Source: Deinococcales bacterium (GTDB taxonomy: Bacteria > Deinococcota > Deinococci > Deinococcales > JAAFIG01). Taken from it: a stretch of 64,000 bases of DNA. Shown here in pieces: positions 7,977 through 16,600 of this stretch (the first letter of the stretch is position 1; each line of letters opens with the position of its first letter). The DNA is taken from contig JAAFIG010000005.1 of assembly GCA_013298595.1 (NCBI GenBank), forward strand, positions 62,001-126,000, written 5' to 3'. The position numbers were made by a program, and so were the translations under genes. The notes beneath the pieces are model-generated. The model ran no database searches, was not told where the DNA came from, and saw only the letters and a program-made list of their open reading frames with translations.

Positions 7977-8470
7977 TTGCCCCCCAAGATTTTCTCGAGT
8001 GCGGCGATAAAACTACCTCGAGTGGCGGGTACTTTTTTCCCATTTTCCTCGAGTTGCACAGCTTTGTTATCGGTGTCAAATACCGCGTTACCCTCGAGGC
8101 GGTAGGCTCCTTGTTTGAAACCAACGATTGGGTTTTCATAAGGTTTGGCGTATAACAAGAAAATCCATTCTTCGCCGACTTTAAAACTGGGTGCGCCTTC
8201 GAGACGGGTTTTTTGATTACCAAAAATTGCAAAACTTGGGGTTTGATTGGTTTGTGGCAATGTGCTGGCATCGCCTCGCCAGTATTGCTTAATGTCTAGC
8301 ACGTAATTTGTCCAAGGGCGTTTGTTGCGTTCCTCGAGTTTAACTTCTTTAATAAAAACTCGAGCGATTAATTCGGCACGTTCGAGTTGTACTTCTAAAC
8401 TGAGTTTTGGGTACGTGGTTGCTAAGGCTACCGAGCAGATACAAAGTAAACAAAGGATAAGACGATTCAT
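7973..8470 (-). CDS. Secreted protein of the family that accompanies matrixins, unknown function
   Basis: 165 residues with a Sec signal (about 1-17). The pattern LSLEVQLERAELIARVFIKEVK, then a strand ending in an aromatic-Gly-Asp turn and later VGEEWIFLLY, matches an uncharacterised secreted domain that often sits next to matrixin genes (recalled, not searched). It is middle gene of an operon: its ATG overlaps the upstream stop (ATGA), with a strong AGGAGGT inside the end of that gene, and its own TGA overlaps the next ATG. Confidence 0.65.
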   Translation of the reverse strand: MNRLILCLLCICSVALATTYPKLSLEVQLERAELIARVFIKEVKLEERNKRPWTNYVLDIKQYWRGDASTLPQTNQTPSFAIFGNQKTRLEGAPSFKVGEEWIFLLYAKPYENPIVGFKQGAYRLEGNAVFDTDNKAVQLEENGKKVPATRGSFIAALEKILGGK

Positions 8471-9285
8471 TTTGCACCTCCTGGAGGGGTTGGCTCGGGT
8501 GGTGCAGGTGCGGGCGGTGCGGCAGGCGTCGAGGGTGTGGTTGGTGTACCTGTGGGTGTAGCAGGTTTTGGTAACTCGAGTAATGCCTTAGACAACAATT
8601 GATTTTTCGCTCGGAGTTCAAAACCAATTTTGCCCTCGAGCTTAATGGGTTTAGCCAAACCCAGCACCACATAAAACACCGTCGCAGGACGAACACTGGG
8701 AATATCTTCGGAAAGTGCTGCATCTACTCGCAGCACAGCCCCTTCGATTCTCGAGAGTAGCAAGGGTTTACCAGCGCTTGGCTCGAGGCGTTTTAGTGTG
8801 ACACCAGTGCCTAACGGAATGGCAACTCGCATCGAACGCACATTCTTCGGCACTTTCAGCACAATCGGTAAACGCACTTCGTCGCGCACCTGCGTCGGAG
8901 GCAAAGACCACTCGAGACTCGGCGCAGGTAAATTCCGCACCTCGAGTTTTAAATCCTGAAATTTATTGGCATTACGCGCATCCACAACCTCAAGCGTAAA
9001 TTCAAAACTTTTCGCCTCATTATTTTTTAGCGTCAATTTTGGAGTACCCGTTAATCTCGAGCCTTGCAATTGCAAACCATCAGGCAGTTTCCCCTTAGCG
9101 ATTCGCAATGTATAAGCCCGTTGTCCACCAGTTACTCGTAACTCCTCGGAGTAAGGTTCGTTGTTATACGCCACAGTCAAATTGGTATTAATCACCGTTA
9201 TGGCATTCGCATCGTTTTTATTGATGTCGGTACTGCCACAAGCCGCGCAAAGCAGCAGCAAAGAGAAACCCACAAAGAAACGCAT
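8467..9285 (-). CDS. Lipoprotein with putative Ig (He_PIG) domain
   Basis: 272 residues from ATG 9285. The lipobox LCAAC is at residues 12-16. A putative Ig fold follows with the He_PIG pattern GGQRAYTLRIAKGKLPDGLQL. The middle has a cohesin-like or adhesin-like beta segment, and the end is a Pro/Thr/Ala-rich linker. The reading frame extends 25 codons upstream, but TAAACT (9293-9298) ends 7 nt before this ATG. It leads the 9285-7197 operon, so an extracytoplasmic complex with the next two products, possibly by calcium-dependent docking, is an inference. Confidence 0.7.
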   Translation of the reverse strand: MRFFVGFSLLLLCAACGSTDINKNDANAITVINTNLTVAYNNEPYSEELRVTGGQRAYTLRIAKGKLPDGLQLQGSRLTGTPKLTLKNNEAKSFEFTLEVVDARNANKFQDLKLEVRNLPAPSLEWSLPPTQVRDEVRLPIVLKVPKNVRSMRVAIPLGTGVTLKRLEPSAGKPLLLSRIEGAVLRVDAALSEDIPSVRPATVFYVVLGLAKPIKLEGKIGFELRAKNQLLSKALLELPKPATPTGTPTTPSTPAAPPAPAPPEPTPPGGAK

Positions 9286-9292
9286 GTCAAAG

Positions 9293-9298
9293 AGTTTA
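9293..9298 (-). promoter_or_regulatory. -10 box (TAAACT) for the 9285-7197 secreted operon
   Basis: It ends 7 nt before the lipoprotein ATG, with no ribosome site between them. Confidence 0.5.
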
Positions 9299-9339
9299 AT
9301 CAAAGTACATGAGCGAGGGCTTTGAGGAGAGATGAAAAA

Positions 9340-9416
9340 CTCGAGAGAAGTGAAACCCACCCCAGTTTTCGGGGTGGGTTCTTGACATTAAGTGGTTTTG
9401 GACAGAGCGGCTCGAG
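9340..9416 (-). terminator. Terminator-like element, copy 1 of a repeated ~80-bp unit
   Basis: AACCCACCCC (9354-9363) pairs with GGGGTGGGTT (9371-9380) over a 7-nt loop, just downstream of the RCC1 lipoprotein gene. The whole unit is bounded by CTCGAG on both sides and is clearly similar to 11863-11944. Confidence 0.75.
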
Positions 9417-9425
9417 AAAACGCTT

Positions 9426-11726
9426 TTAGGGTAGGCGAATGGTGAAAGTGCCTAACAGCACAGATACAGGTGTTGGAGTGCTAAAACCAGTCGTGCCGTT
9501 TCCAATTTGTCCTCTATTATTTCCACCCCAACTCAATAGTGTTCCATCGGATTTTAGGGCAAGTGAATGAATAGAACCTGCCGCAATTGCAACGATATTA
9601 TTTGCGTTACTAACAGGGACTGGTGTGGGTTTACTCGCACTTGCGGTATCATCACCAAGTTCTCCGAAGAAGTCACTGCCCCAACTAAGTAAAGTGCCAT
9701 CTGATTTCAATGCAAGAGAAAAATTGCCACTTGCTGCAATTGCGACAATACTATTTGCCCCTCTTACAGTAACTGGTGTGGGTTTATTCGCTATTGTGGC
9801 ATCATCACCAAGTTTTCCTTCCGTATCACTTCCCCAACTGAGCAATGTGCCATCAGATTTTATAGCAAGAGAAAAATCGCTACCTGCTGCGATAGAGATA
9901 ACATCGCTTGCACCACTAACAGGAACTGGTGTGGGTTTGTTTGCGATTGTAGAGTCATCTCCGAGTTGTCCATTGGTATCTTGTCCCCAACTGAGCAATG
10001 TGCCATCAGATTTTAACGCGAGTGCAAAAAGACCGCCTGCTGCGATTGCGATAATGTTATTCGCTCCACTGACAGCAACTGGTGTGGGTTTGTTTGCGAT
10101 TGTAGAGTCATCTCCGAGTTGTCCAATGATATCCGATCCCCAACTGAGCAGTGTGCCATTTGATTTTAGCGCAAAAGAAGTATTACCACCCGCTGCGATT
10201 GCGATAATATTGTTTGCGGTGCTTACACTGACAGGTGTGTGTTTATCTGCGGGTGCTGTATCGTCTCCCAGTTGCCCATCGTTATCCCTTCCCCAACTGA
10301 GGAGAGTGCCATCGGATTGCAAAGCCAGTGAATGAGTGTAACCTGCTGCGATTGCTACAATGTTTTTTGTATCACTGATAGCAACTGGTGTGGATTTATT
10401 TACGAGTGGTTCATCATCTCCAAGTTGTCCATTGCTATCTTCTCCCCAACTGAGGAGAGTGCCATCAGATTTTATAGCAAGAGAATGACCAGTGCCTCCA
10501 GCAATACTGGCTTTCATCGGGTTGACACTAACAAAAATAGTACTTTTCTGACTCAAGTCTTGAACACTAGTAGCAGTAATCCTCACAACTCGTCCAAAAC
10601 TCGAGGGAGGAGCTTGGTAGAACACGGTATTACCAGTTGAACTCGAGAGTTTCCCAACACCACCATTTTCGATTGCCCAAGTGACTGAGTTACTAAATGC
10701 ACCTGTTCCTGCTACTGAGGCGAATAAAGTGGAACTTTCGGTTTCGCGCATTGCTACTCGAGAAGCTGAAACACTGACTGCTGTGATACTCGAGGCGGGA
10801 GGTACAACTGCGTTAATGTTGATGGTGACATCACCTGATTTGCTTGGGTCTTGAATACTTGTAGCTCGAATTATTGTTGAACTCGAGGTTGTCAGGCTTG
10901 GCGCTGTAAAGGTAGTTGTTGCACCCGTCGCCGCTGAGATTGTTCCACTACCACTAACAATGCTCCAGATTACACCTGTACCAATAGAACCTGTACCAGT
11001 AACGGTTGCTGCAATACTGGTTGTTGCTGTTGCATTCAAAGGCGTACTAGGAGTTGTAGTTAAACTCACATTGGTGACACTCGAACCTGCTGCTACTGGG
11101 TTGTTGGTGATTGTGATAACACCTGATTTACTCGAGTCTTGGACACTGGTCGCACGAATGATCGTTGTACTCGAGGTTGTTAAACTTGGAGCGGTGAAAG
11201 TGACTGGTGAACCTGTAACAGTCGAAAGTGTTCCAGAACCACTAACAATGCTCCAATTAACTGCGAGACTGAACCCATTTGTGCCTGTCACTGTGGAAGT
11301 AAGAACTGCTGGACTGGCTGCGTTAACAGTTGCGAAGTCTGAAGTGACAGTCACTGCTGTAACACTCGAGTTGACTGCAACGGGAATAACTTCGATGATA
11401 ATCTGCTCTGATTTACTGGTATCGGCTGTACTTTTAGCAGTTAAGGTGACATTGGTGTTTGTTGTCACGGTTGGTGCTTTGAAACGAACTGAACTGCCTG
11501 TGGTTTTAGATAGTGTTCCATTACTGGCTGTCCAAGTGACTCCTTTGTCATAGGCTCCTGTTCCGCTAACTTCAGCAAAAACAAATTGACTTGCCCCACT
11601 GCTGATACTCGAGTCTGATGTGATGCTGATCCCTGTGATGGTTGGTGCTGGAATGGTTTGTCCTCCACAAGCACTGAGTATTGCGGCGAGAGTGAATGTA
11701 ACAATTGACCATACTATTTTTTTCAT
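9426..11726 (-). CDS. Lipoprotein with four Ig-like repeats and a seven-repeat RCC1 propeller
   Basis: 766 residues from ATG 11726. The lipobox LSAC is near residue 20. Four Ig-like (BIG-type) repeats of about 95 residues fill residues 25-400; each has a VTWxxxxGxxSxxTG-like core. Then seven RCC1 repeats of about 51 residues follow, each with LALKSDGTLLSWG and GQLGDD-like motifs, enough for one complete seven-blade propeller. It is a surface-exposed binding protein of unknown ligand. The propeller part (9430-10600) contains no CTCGAG, while the Ig part has many. The blades are near-identical, suggesting recent repeat expansion. Confidence 0.85.
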   Translation of the reverse strand: MKKIVWSIVTFTLAAILSACGGQTIPAPTITGISITSDSSISSGASQFVFAEVSGTGAYDKGVTWTASNGTLSKTTGSSVRFKAPTVTTNTNVTLTAKSTADTSKSEQIIIEVIPVAVNSSVTAVTVTSDFATVNAASPAVLTSTVTGTNGFSLAVNWSIVSGSGTLSTVTGSPVTFTAPSLTTSSTTIIRATSVQDSSKSGVITITNNPVAAGSSVTNVSLTTTPSTPLNATATTSIAATVTGTGSIGTGVIWSIVSGSGTISAATGATTTFTAPSLTTSSSTIIRATSIQDPSKSGDVTININAVVPPASSITAVSVSASRVAMRETESSTLFASVAGTGAFSNSVTWAIENGGVGKLSSSTGNTVFYQAPPSSFGRVVRITATSVQDLSQKSTIFVSVNPMKASIAGGTGHSLAIKSDGTLLSWGEDSNGQLGDDEPLVNKSTPVAISDTKNIVAIAAGYTHSLALQSDGTLLSWGRDNDGQLGDDTAPADKHTPVSVSTANNIIAIAAGGNTSFALKSNGTLLSWGSDIIGQLGDDSTIANKPTPVAVSGANNIIAIAAGGLFALALKSDGTLLSWGQDTNGQLGDDSTIANKPTPVPVSGASDVISIAAGSDFSLAIKSDGTLLSWGSDTEGKLGDDATIANKPTPVTVRGANSIVAIAASGNFSLALKSDGTLLSWGSDFFGELGDDTASASKPTPVPVSNANNIVAIAAGSIHSLALKSDGTLLSWGGNNRGQIGNGTTGFSTPTPVSVLLGTFTIRLP

Positions 11727-11734
11727 TTGAACCC

Positions 11735-11789
11735 CCAAAAAGTGTTTTCACAAACTTGGACTCTGTGATGTGTTTACACTACTTTTTGG
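11735..11789. repeat. Inverted repeat in the 5' region of the RCC1 lipoprotein gene
   Basis: CCAAAAAGT (11735-11743) and ACTTTTTGG (11781-11789) are perfect 9-bp arms separated by 37 nt, directly upstream of the gene at 11726. This may be a leader hairpin or operator. Confidence 0.45.
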
Positions 11790-11862
11790 TGCATGACTGG
11801 AGCGTGACTGGGATTTTGACTTTGCTCGAGTCCGTCAAGTACGGGGTTCTTAAAATGTGATA

Positions 11863-11944
11863 CTCGAGATAAGTAAAACCCACCCCAGAATTTAGGGGTG
11901 GGTTATTGACCCTAAGATGCACCTTTTGGTCAGGGTCGCTCGAG
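11863..11944 (-). terminator. Terminator-like element, copy 2 of the repeated ~80-bp unit
   Basis: AACCCACCCC (11877-11886) pairs with GGGGTGGGTT (11895-11904), followed on the minus strand by a short T-run. It lies downstream of the GNAT gene that ends at 11964. It shares the stem, the flanking TTGAC and bounding CTCGAG sites with 9340-9416. Confidence 0.75.
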
Positions 11945-11963
11945 TGCCCATTTTGGTTAGTGC

Positions 11964-12491
11964 TTAATCCTCGAGTTCACTCAAGGCGCGTAAATCTTGC
12001 CAACCATAAGTGACTTCGCCAACAGTAGCAGCTCCGACGGCAACGGGATGTAAACCTAAGTCTTCGGCTCCCATGGCAATGTAGACTCTTGGGGTTGGGT
12101 TGCCACTGCGGAGTCTGACCAGCATCGAATTTAACCCGAGTTTAATTAAGCCTCGAGCCACTGCCAGCACCAGTTTCTTACCAACTCCTTGCCCTTGGTA
12201 ACGGGGTAGTACGTACAAAGAGTACATTTCGGCTTCGATGGTTGGGTGCCCACCCCATTCTGGTCCACCTGCGGCAAAACCAATAATTGCGCCTTCAAGT
12301 TCGACTACGTAGGCAACTTCGTCTCCCCATTCTGCGCCTTCAAGGAAATGTGCCCAACGTTGATCGGTTTTTGGGCTGAGTAAATCAAAGGCAAAATCGG
12401 GAACTAAACTCGAGAACAAGGCTCTCCAACATTCAAAGTGCAGTTGGGCGATGGCTTGGATATCATTTTTGGTTGCAGGGCGAATATTCAT
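11964..12491 (-). CDS. GNAT family N-acetyltransferase
   Basis: 175 residues, the usual size for a stand-alone GNAT. It opens with the family pattern IRPATKNDIQAIAQLH. The acetyl-CoA loop (motif A) is RYQGQGVGKKL near residue 97, preceded by the strand MYSLYVLP. The C-terminus is slightly longer than average. The acceptor substrate cannot be told. It is monocistronic and ends in the repeated terminator at 11863-11944. A TAGACT lies 12 nt before the ATG, too far to be confident of a leaderless start. Confidence 0.85.
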   Translation of the reverse strand: MNIRPATKNDIQAIAQLHFECWRALFSSLVPDFAFDLLSPKTDQRWAHFLEGAEWGDEVAYVVELEGAIIGFAAGGPEWGGHPTIEAEMYSLYVLPRYQGQGVGKKLVLAVARGLIKLGLNSMLVRLRSGNPTPRVYIAMGAEDLGLHPVAVGAATVGEVTYGWQDLRALSELED

Positions 12492-12558
12492 GTACCGTTT
12501 GCTAGTCTAACTTATTTTTTTGCAGCGGTGTGTTAAAAGTCTAGGTTGGGGGATTTTC

Positions 12559-12580
12559 CCTGAAAAAACTGGTTTTCAGG
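12559..12580 (+). promoter_or_regulatory. Perfect hairpin just upstream of the phosphatase start
   Basis: CCTGAAAA (12559-12566) pairs with TTTTCAGG (12573-12580), loop of 6 nt, ending 7 nt before ATG 12588. The only ribosome-site-like bases (CAGG) lie in its right arm, so it could limit translation. Confidence 0.4.
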
Positions 12581-12587
12581 TTAAACT

Positions 12588-13412
12588 ATGACTCATGTTT
12601 GTTTTCGAGGTGTTCTGTTGAGACTAGCCATTGCCGATTTGCATGGGCGGGCGGATTTGCTTGAGGGTTTACTTCTGCATGTGCCAGACGACACGACTTT
12701 TGTTTTTTTAGGTGATGCCATTGACCGAGGGCATCGTAATCGTGACACCATGCGGTTATTGTCACAATTAGCCGATCAGGGGCGAATGACTTTATTGCGA
12801 GGTAATCACGAAGCCATCGTACTCGAGGTGGACGAATCCTTCGAGCGTTTTAAGCGTGAACCCACCGAGTTGCGCCGAGGTGATGCTTTGCTTGCCATGC
12901 AGAATTGGATTCAAAATGGTGGTGATACAGTGGTTATCGAATATGGCGGTTGGGATTCTGGCGGCGAACCTGATGCTTTTGGTGAGTGGGGTTTACCACC
13001 AGAACTAATGGCTTATGCTGGTCGCACCGAGTACACGTACCGTCATCTTGGTGGCGAAAAAGGCGATGTGCTTTGTGTACATGCTGCACCATCGTTGGTT
13101 AAAGGCTACCGCAGTCTCGAGGATAGCATGGTTTGGGCACGTCCAGAGGATGGTCCTTTTGTGCTTCCAGAAGGTGTTTTGTTATCGGTTCATGGTCATA
13201 CGCCAATTCGTGCACCAACTCGAGTTGGGCAGCACATTTTCATGGATTTAGGTGCTAAATGGACAGGGCATTTATGTACATTGGATTTGGATACATTGAA
13301 ATTTACCACCTATAAAGGTGTTGCCGAAGATAAACTCGAGAATTTACCAGCCCTTGAACCAATGGGTGATTTACAACCAATGATGCTTGAATTTGATGTT
13401 GTTGAATTATAA
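12588..13412 (+). CDS. Metallophosphatase, PPP-type serine/threonine phosphatase family
   Basis: 274 residues. All metal-binding motifs of the calcineurin-like fold are present in order: DLHGR (about 17-21), GDAIDRG (about 43-49), RGNHE (about 71-75), a mid-protein VHAAPS and HGHTPI near the C-terminus. This layout matches bacterial PPP phosphatases and diadenosine tetraphosphatase relatives; substrates could be phosphoproteins or Ap4A. The start is uncertain: a TTG at 12618 is in frame closer to the first motif. A terminator follows at 13433-13464. Confidence 0.85.
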   Translation: MTHVCFRGVLLRLAIADLHGRADLLEGLLLHVPDDTTFVFLGDAIDRGHRNRDTMRLLSQLADQGRMTLLRGNHEAIVLEVDESFERFKREPTELRRGDALLAMQNWIQNGGDTVVIEYGGWDSGGEPDAFGEWGLPPELMAYAGRTEYTYRHLGGEKGDVLCVHAAPSLVKGYRSLEDSMVWARPEDGPFVLPEGVLLSVHGHTPIRAPTRVGQHIFMDLGAKWTGHLCTLDLDTLKFTTYKGVAEDKLENLPALEPMGDLQPMMLEFDVVEL

Positions 13413-13432
13413 TTTTGGTACTTGTGCTACAG

Positions 13433-13464
13433 AAACTGCTGACTGTTCAGGTTGGCAGTTTTTT
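13433..13464 (+). terminator. Rho-independent terminator
   Basis: AAACTGC (13433-13439) pairs with GCAGTTT (13455-13461) and runs into six T residues, just after the phosphatase gene. Confidence 0.75.
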
Positions 13465-13682
13465 GTTGTGTGGCAAAGAAATATGTTCTCAGTACCAATC
13501 TCGAGATAATCTCCACTTAGGAACTGTTGCCCTAACCCAAAGGCGGGTCACAAATGAGAGTAATTTTACTATTATTTGTTCATGTAGCGCTCCTACCATG
13601 TTATTCCTGACAAATTCTTGACAAATTTTTTGTCAGTTCTTGGTTATTTCTTCTTGTGTACACTGCGTTTCTTTTGGAATCT

Positions 13683-16600
13683 ATGATGGCAAATCGAGTT
13701 CGTATTCAACAAAGTAAACCTGTTCAAGGGCAAACATTGCTGCCTCGAGCTTCTGTATTGGTTCAGTACGAAGCAGTGCGTAGCATGGCAGCCGAGACAT
13801 TATTAGAAGCTGCACGTTTGCTGACTCTGGCTTTTCAGGGGCAAGCGGCAGCGGTTTGTTGGGCTGCCAGTAATTCGGTGCGTTTAGTATGCACGCATGG
13901 TTTGGGTGTGGATTCTTTAGCACGCAGTATGCCAAAGGATTTAACTTGGTTTGTACCAACCGAAGCCCGTTTTTCAACAGATCAAGCTGTTATACACAAT
14001 GTTGAAGTTTTTTTAGGCACTTCGGGTTTTGCGACTTTAATTTCTTTGCCATTACGTTCTTATAACCAAGAAGTGATTGGTTCTATTTTGGTTCTGGCAC
14101 AAGACACTCGAGCTGCGGGTAGTACGGATTTTTCTTTGTTATCGGGTATTGCTCATTTAGCTATGGATAGTATCAATGCGCGGATATTATCGCGTTTAAC
14201 TGCAACCTCGAATGTGGCTTTGCAAAAAGCTGTGCCAACGCAGCTCGAACAGGCTGTGGCACAAGCTCGGGAAAGTATTATTTGTTTTTCGCCAAATGGC
14301 GAGATTTTATCGTGGAATGCAGGTGCCGAAGAAACCTATGGGTACAATCAACAAGAAATTCTTGGGCATAGTATCGAAGCCTTAATTCCGAGTAGTGAAA
14401 TGACTTTTTGGCTTGATGCCATTGAGCAACTTCGGGTTCGCAAAGTTGTACCACCTCGAGAAGTGATGCGGATGCACAAATCGGGTTTCCGAGTTCAAGT
14501 GCGTTCCAGTATGCAAGCCATTCGTGATGAACGAGGTGAAGTAACAGGTATTCTCGAGTTGAGTGGTGTGCCAACAGACCCTGCTCGAGCTGCGATGATT
14601 GAACGGTTCCGACATCTGGTGGAGCACTTACCGATGTTATTTGTGCAGATGGATGCCAGTGGTGGTTTGACATTTATTGAAGGGCAGGTTTTACAGCATT
14701 TTCGGCGCAGCCAATTGGATTTATTGGGTACAAATATTCGTGAATTATTTGCCGATGATGCCCAAGCGTTAGCGGCTATGAATGAGGCTTTACAAGGTAA
14801 ATCGGTGCATCAGACTTTACCATTTCGTGAGCATCTATATGAAACTTGGATTGTACCTGTGATGGTTCGTGGACGTTTTGCTGGTTGCAATATTTTAGCG
14901 GTTGATGTCAGTGAAAAAATGCAAACCCAGAATCAATTGTTGCAAACAGAACAGAATTTACAGACAATTATCAATCAATTACCGCTTTTGATGCTCAGAA
15001 CCAATTCGCAAGGGCAAGTGGACTTTATTGGTGGTGGTGCTTTAAATGCTTGGCAAGAAGCAGGTTGGATGCCAGACGGTCAATCTAGCCCAGATTCACT
15101 AGCGGATTTCTCGAGTGCACCAGAGGCATTATCTGCCATCGAAGATGCTTTGCAGGGCAAAGAAGTTAATGCTTTAATAGATTGGCAAGGACGGTATTTT
15201 GATGCGTTTTTCCGACCGCTTGATCCAAATATGGTTGGAACTGGCACCATCGCTGTTGGTTTAGACATCACCGAACGTGAAAAAACCCAAAGGCAATTAC
15301 TTTCGGTTTCTCAACGTGTTGAACAATTACTTGATGCTGTGCCAATGCTGGCAGTGTCTGTGGATAGCCAAGGTCGCTTGACCTTACTCGAGGGTAAAGG
15401 CGTAGTGCATTTTGGTGGCGAAGACGTTGCAAACCAATTACTTGGTGTTTCGGTGCTCGATGTTTTACCAAAAGATCAGGCATTGCAAGCAGTGGTTGAA
15501 CGGGCTTTAGCAGGTGAAGCATTTAGCAGCGAAATCAAATTCTTAGATATCAGTGTGCGAATTTTTGTCAACCCTATCCTCGAGCAAGGCGTGTTTGTAG
15601 GTACAAGTGCGATAGCCATAGATATTACCGATGCAGTGCAAAGTGAACAACAAAAACAACAAGCAATTGCAGAATTAGTAGATGCCCAAAGCTCTTTAGC
15701 CCAACAACAAGCCTTTGCACAATCTATTCTCGAGACCATCGAACAAGGTGTGACTGTCACGGCTGCTGATGGCACATTTGAATATGTGAGTGCGGTCTTT
15801 GCTGCCATGATTGGGTACAACCCCCAAGACTTGATGGGTATAGATCCGATTTATCTGATTCCAGAAAACGAAAGAGATACTTTGGTGCAGCAGCGCCGCG
15901 AACGCAGTGAAGGTTGGCTGAGTACATATCGTCACCGAATTATTCGTCAGGATGGCAGTATTGGTACTGTCGAAGTCACAGGGTATCCTCGTAAAAATGC
16001 TCGAGGGGAATTACTTGGTGGCAGTATTGCAGTTGTTCGAGATATCAGTATTGAGGCTGAACACACAGCGGAAATTGCAGCTGTGCAAGCAAAACTCGAG
16101 CAGCAACGCCAATTTGCTGATAAAGTTGCTTCGACAATCACTCAGGGTTTTATTACCATCGACGCTCAGGGTTTGGTTGAATATGCTAATCAAGCCATTG
16201 CCGATATGCTTGGGTGCCGTATCGAAGATATGATTGGTATTAACCCAATAGATTATGTGCCTATTGAGCAAAGAGAAGCTGTGAAAATCGAGTGGCGACC
16301 ACTTGTTAAAGGGCAAATTTGTACGTATCGGCATGGTTTACTCAGTTTTAATCAACAAATTGTTCGAGAAGTTGAAATGACAGTGTATCCAACACTCGAT
16401 GCTGACCAGCGTTTTCAGAGTGCAGTTTTACTGATTAACGATATTACTGAACAACAAGCGCTCGAGGTAGCTGCTAACCAAGCTCGCCGAGCGATGGAGC
16501 GTGAAAGTCGTAATGCTTTACTGATTGCTAATAGCACATCTGATGGTTTGTTATTTATGAACGCTAACCACGAGATTGAATATGCAAACCCTGCCTTGTT

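Noticed and set aside
9340-11944. Integron cassette or transposon flanked by attC-like sites
   Set aside because: The flanking repeats lack attC-type GTTRRRY/RYYYAAC boxes and no integrase or transposase is present; they look like related terminators.
13415-13621. A 68-codon reading frame after the phosphatase gene
   Set aside because: It has no ribosome site or protein-like pattern and overlaps the terminator at 13433-13464.
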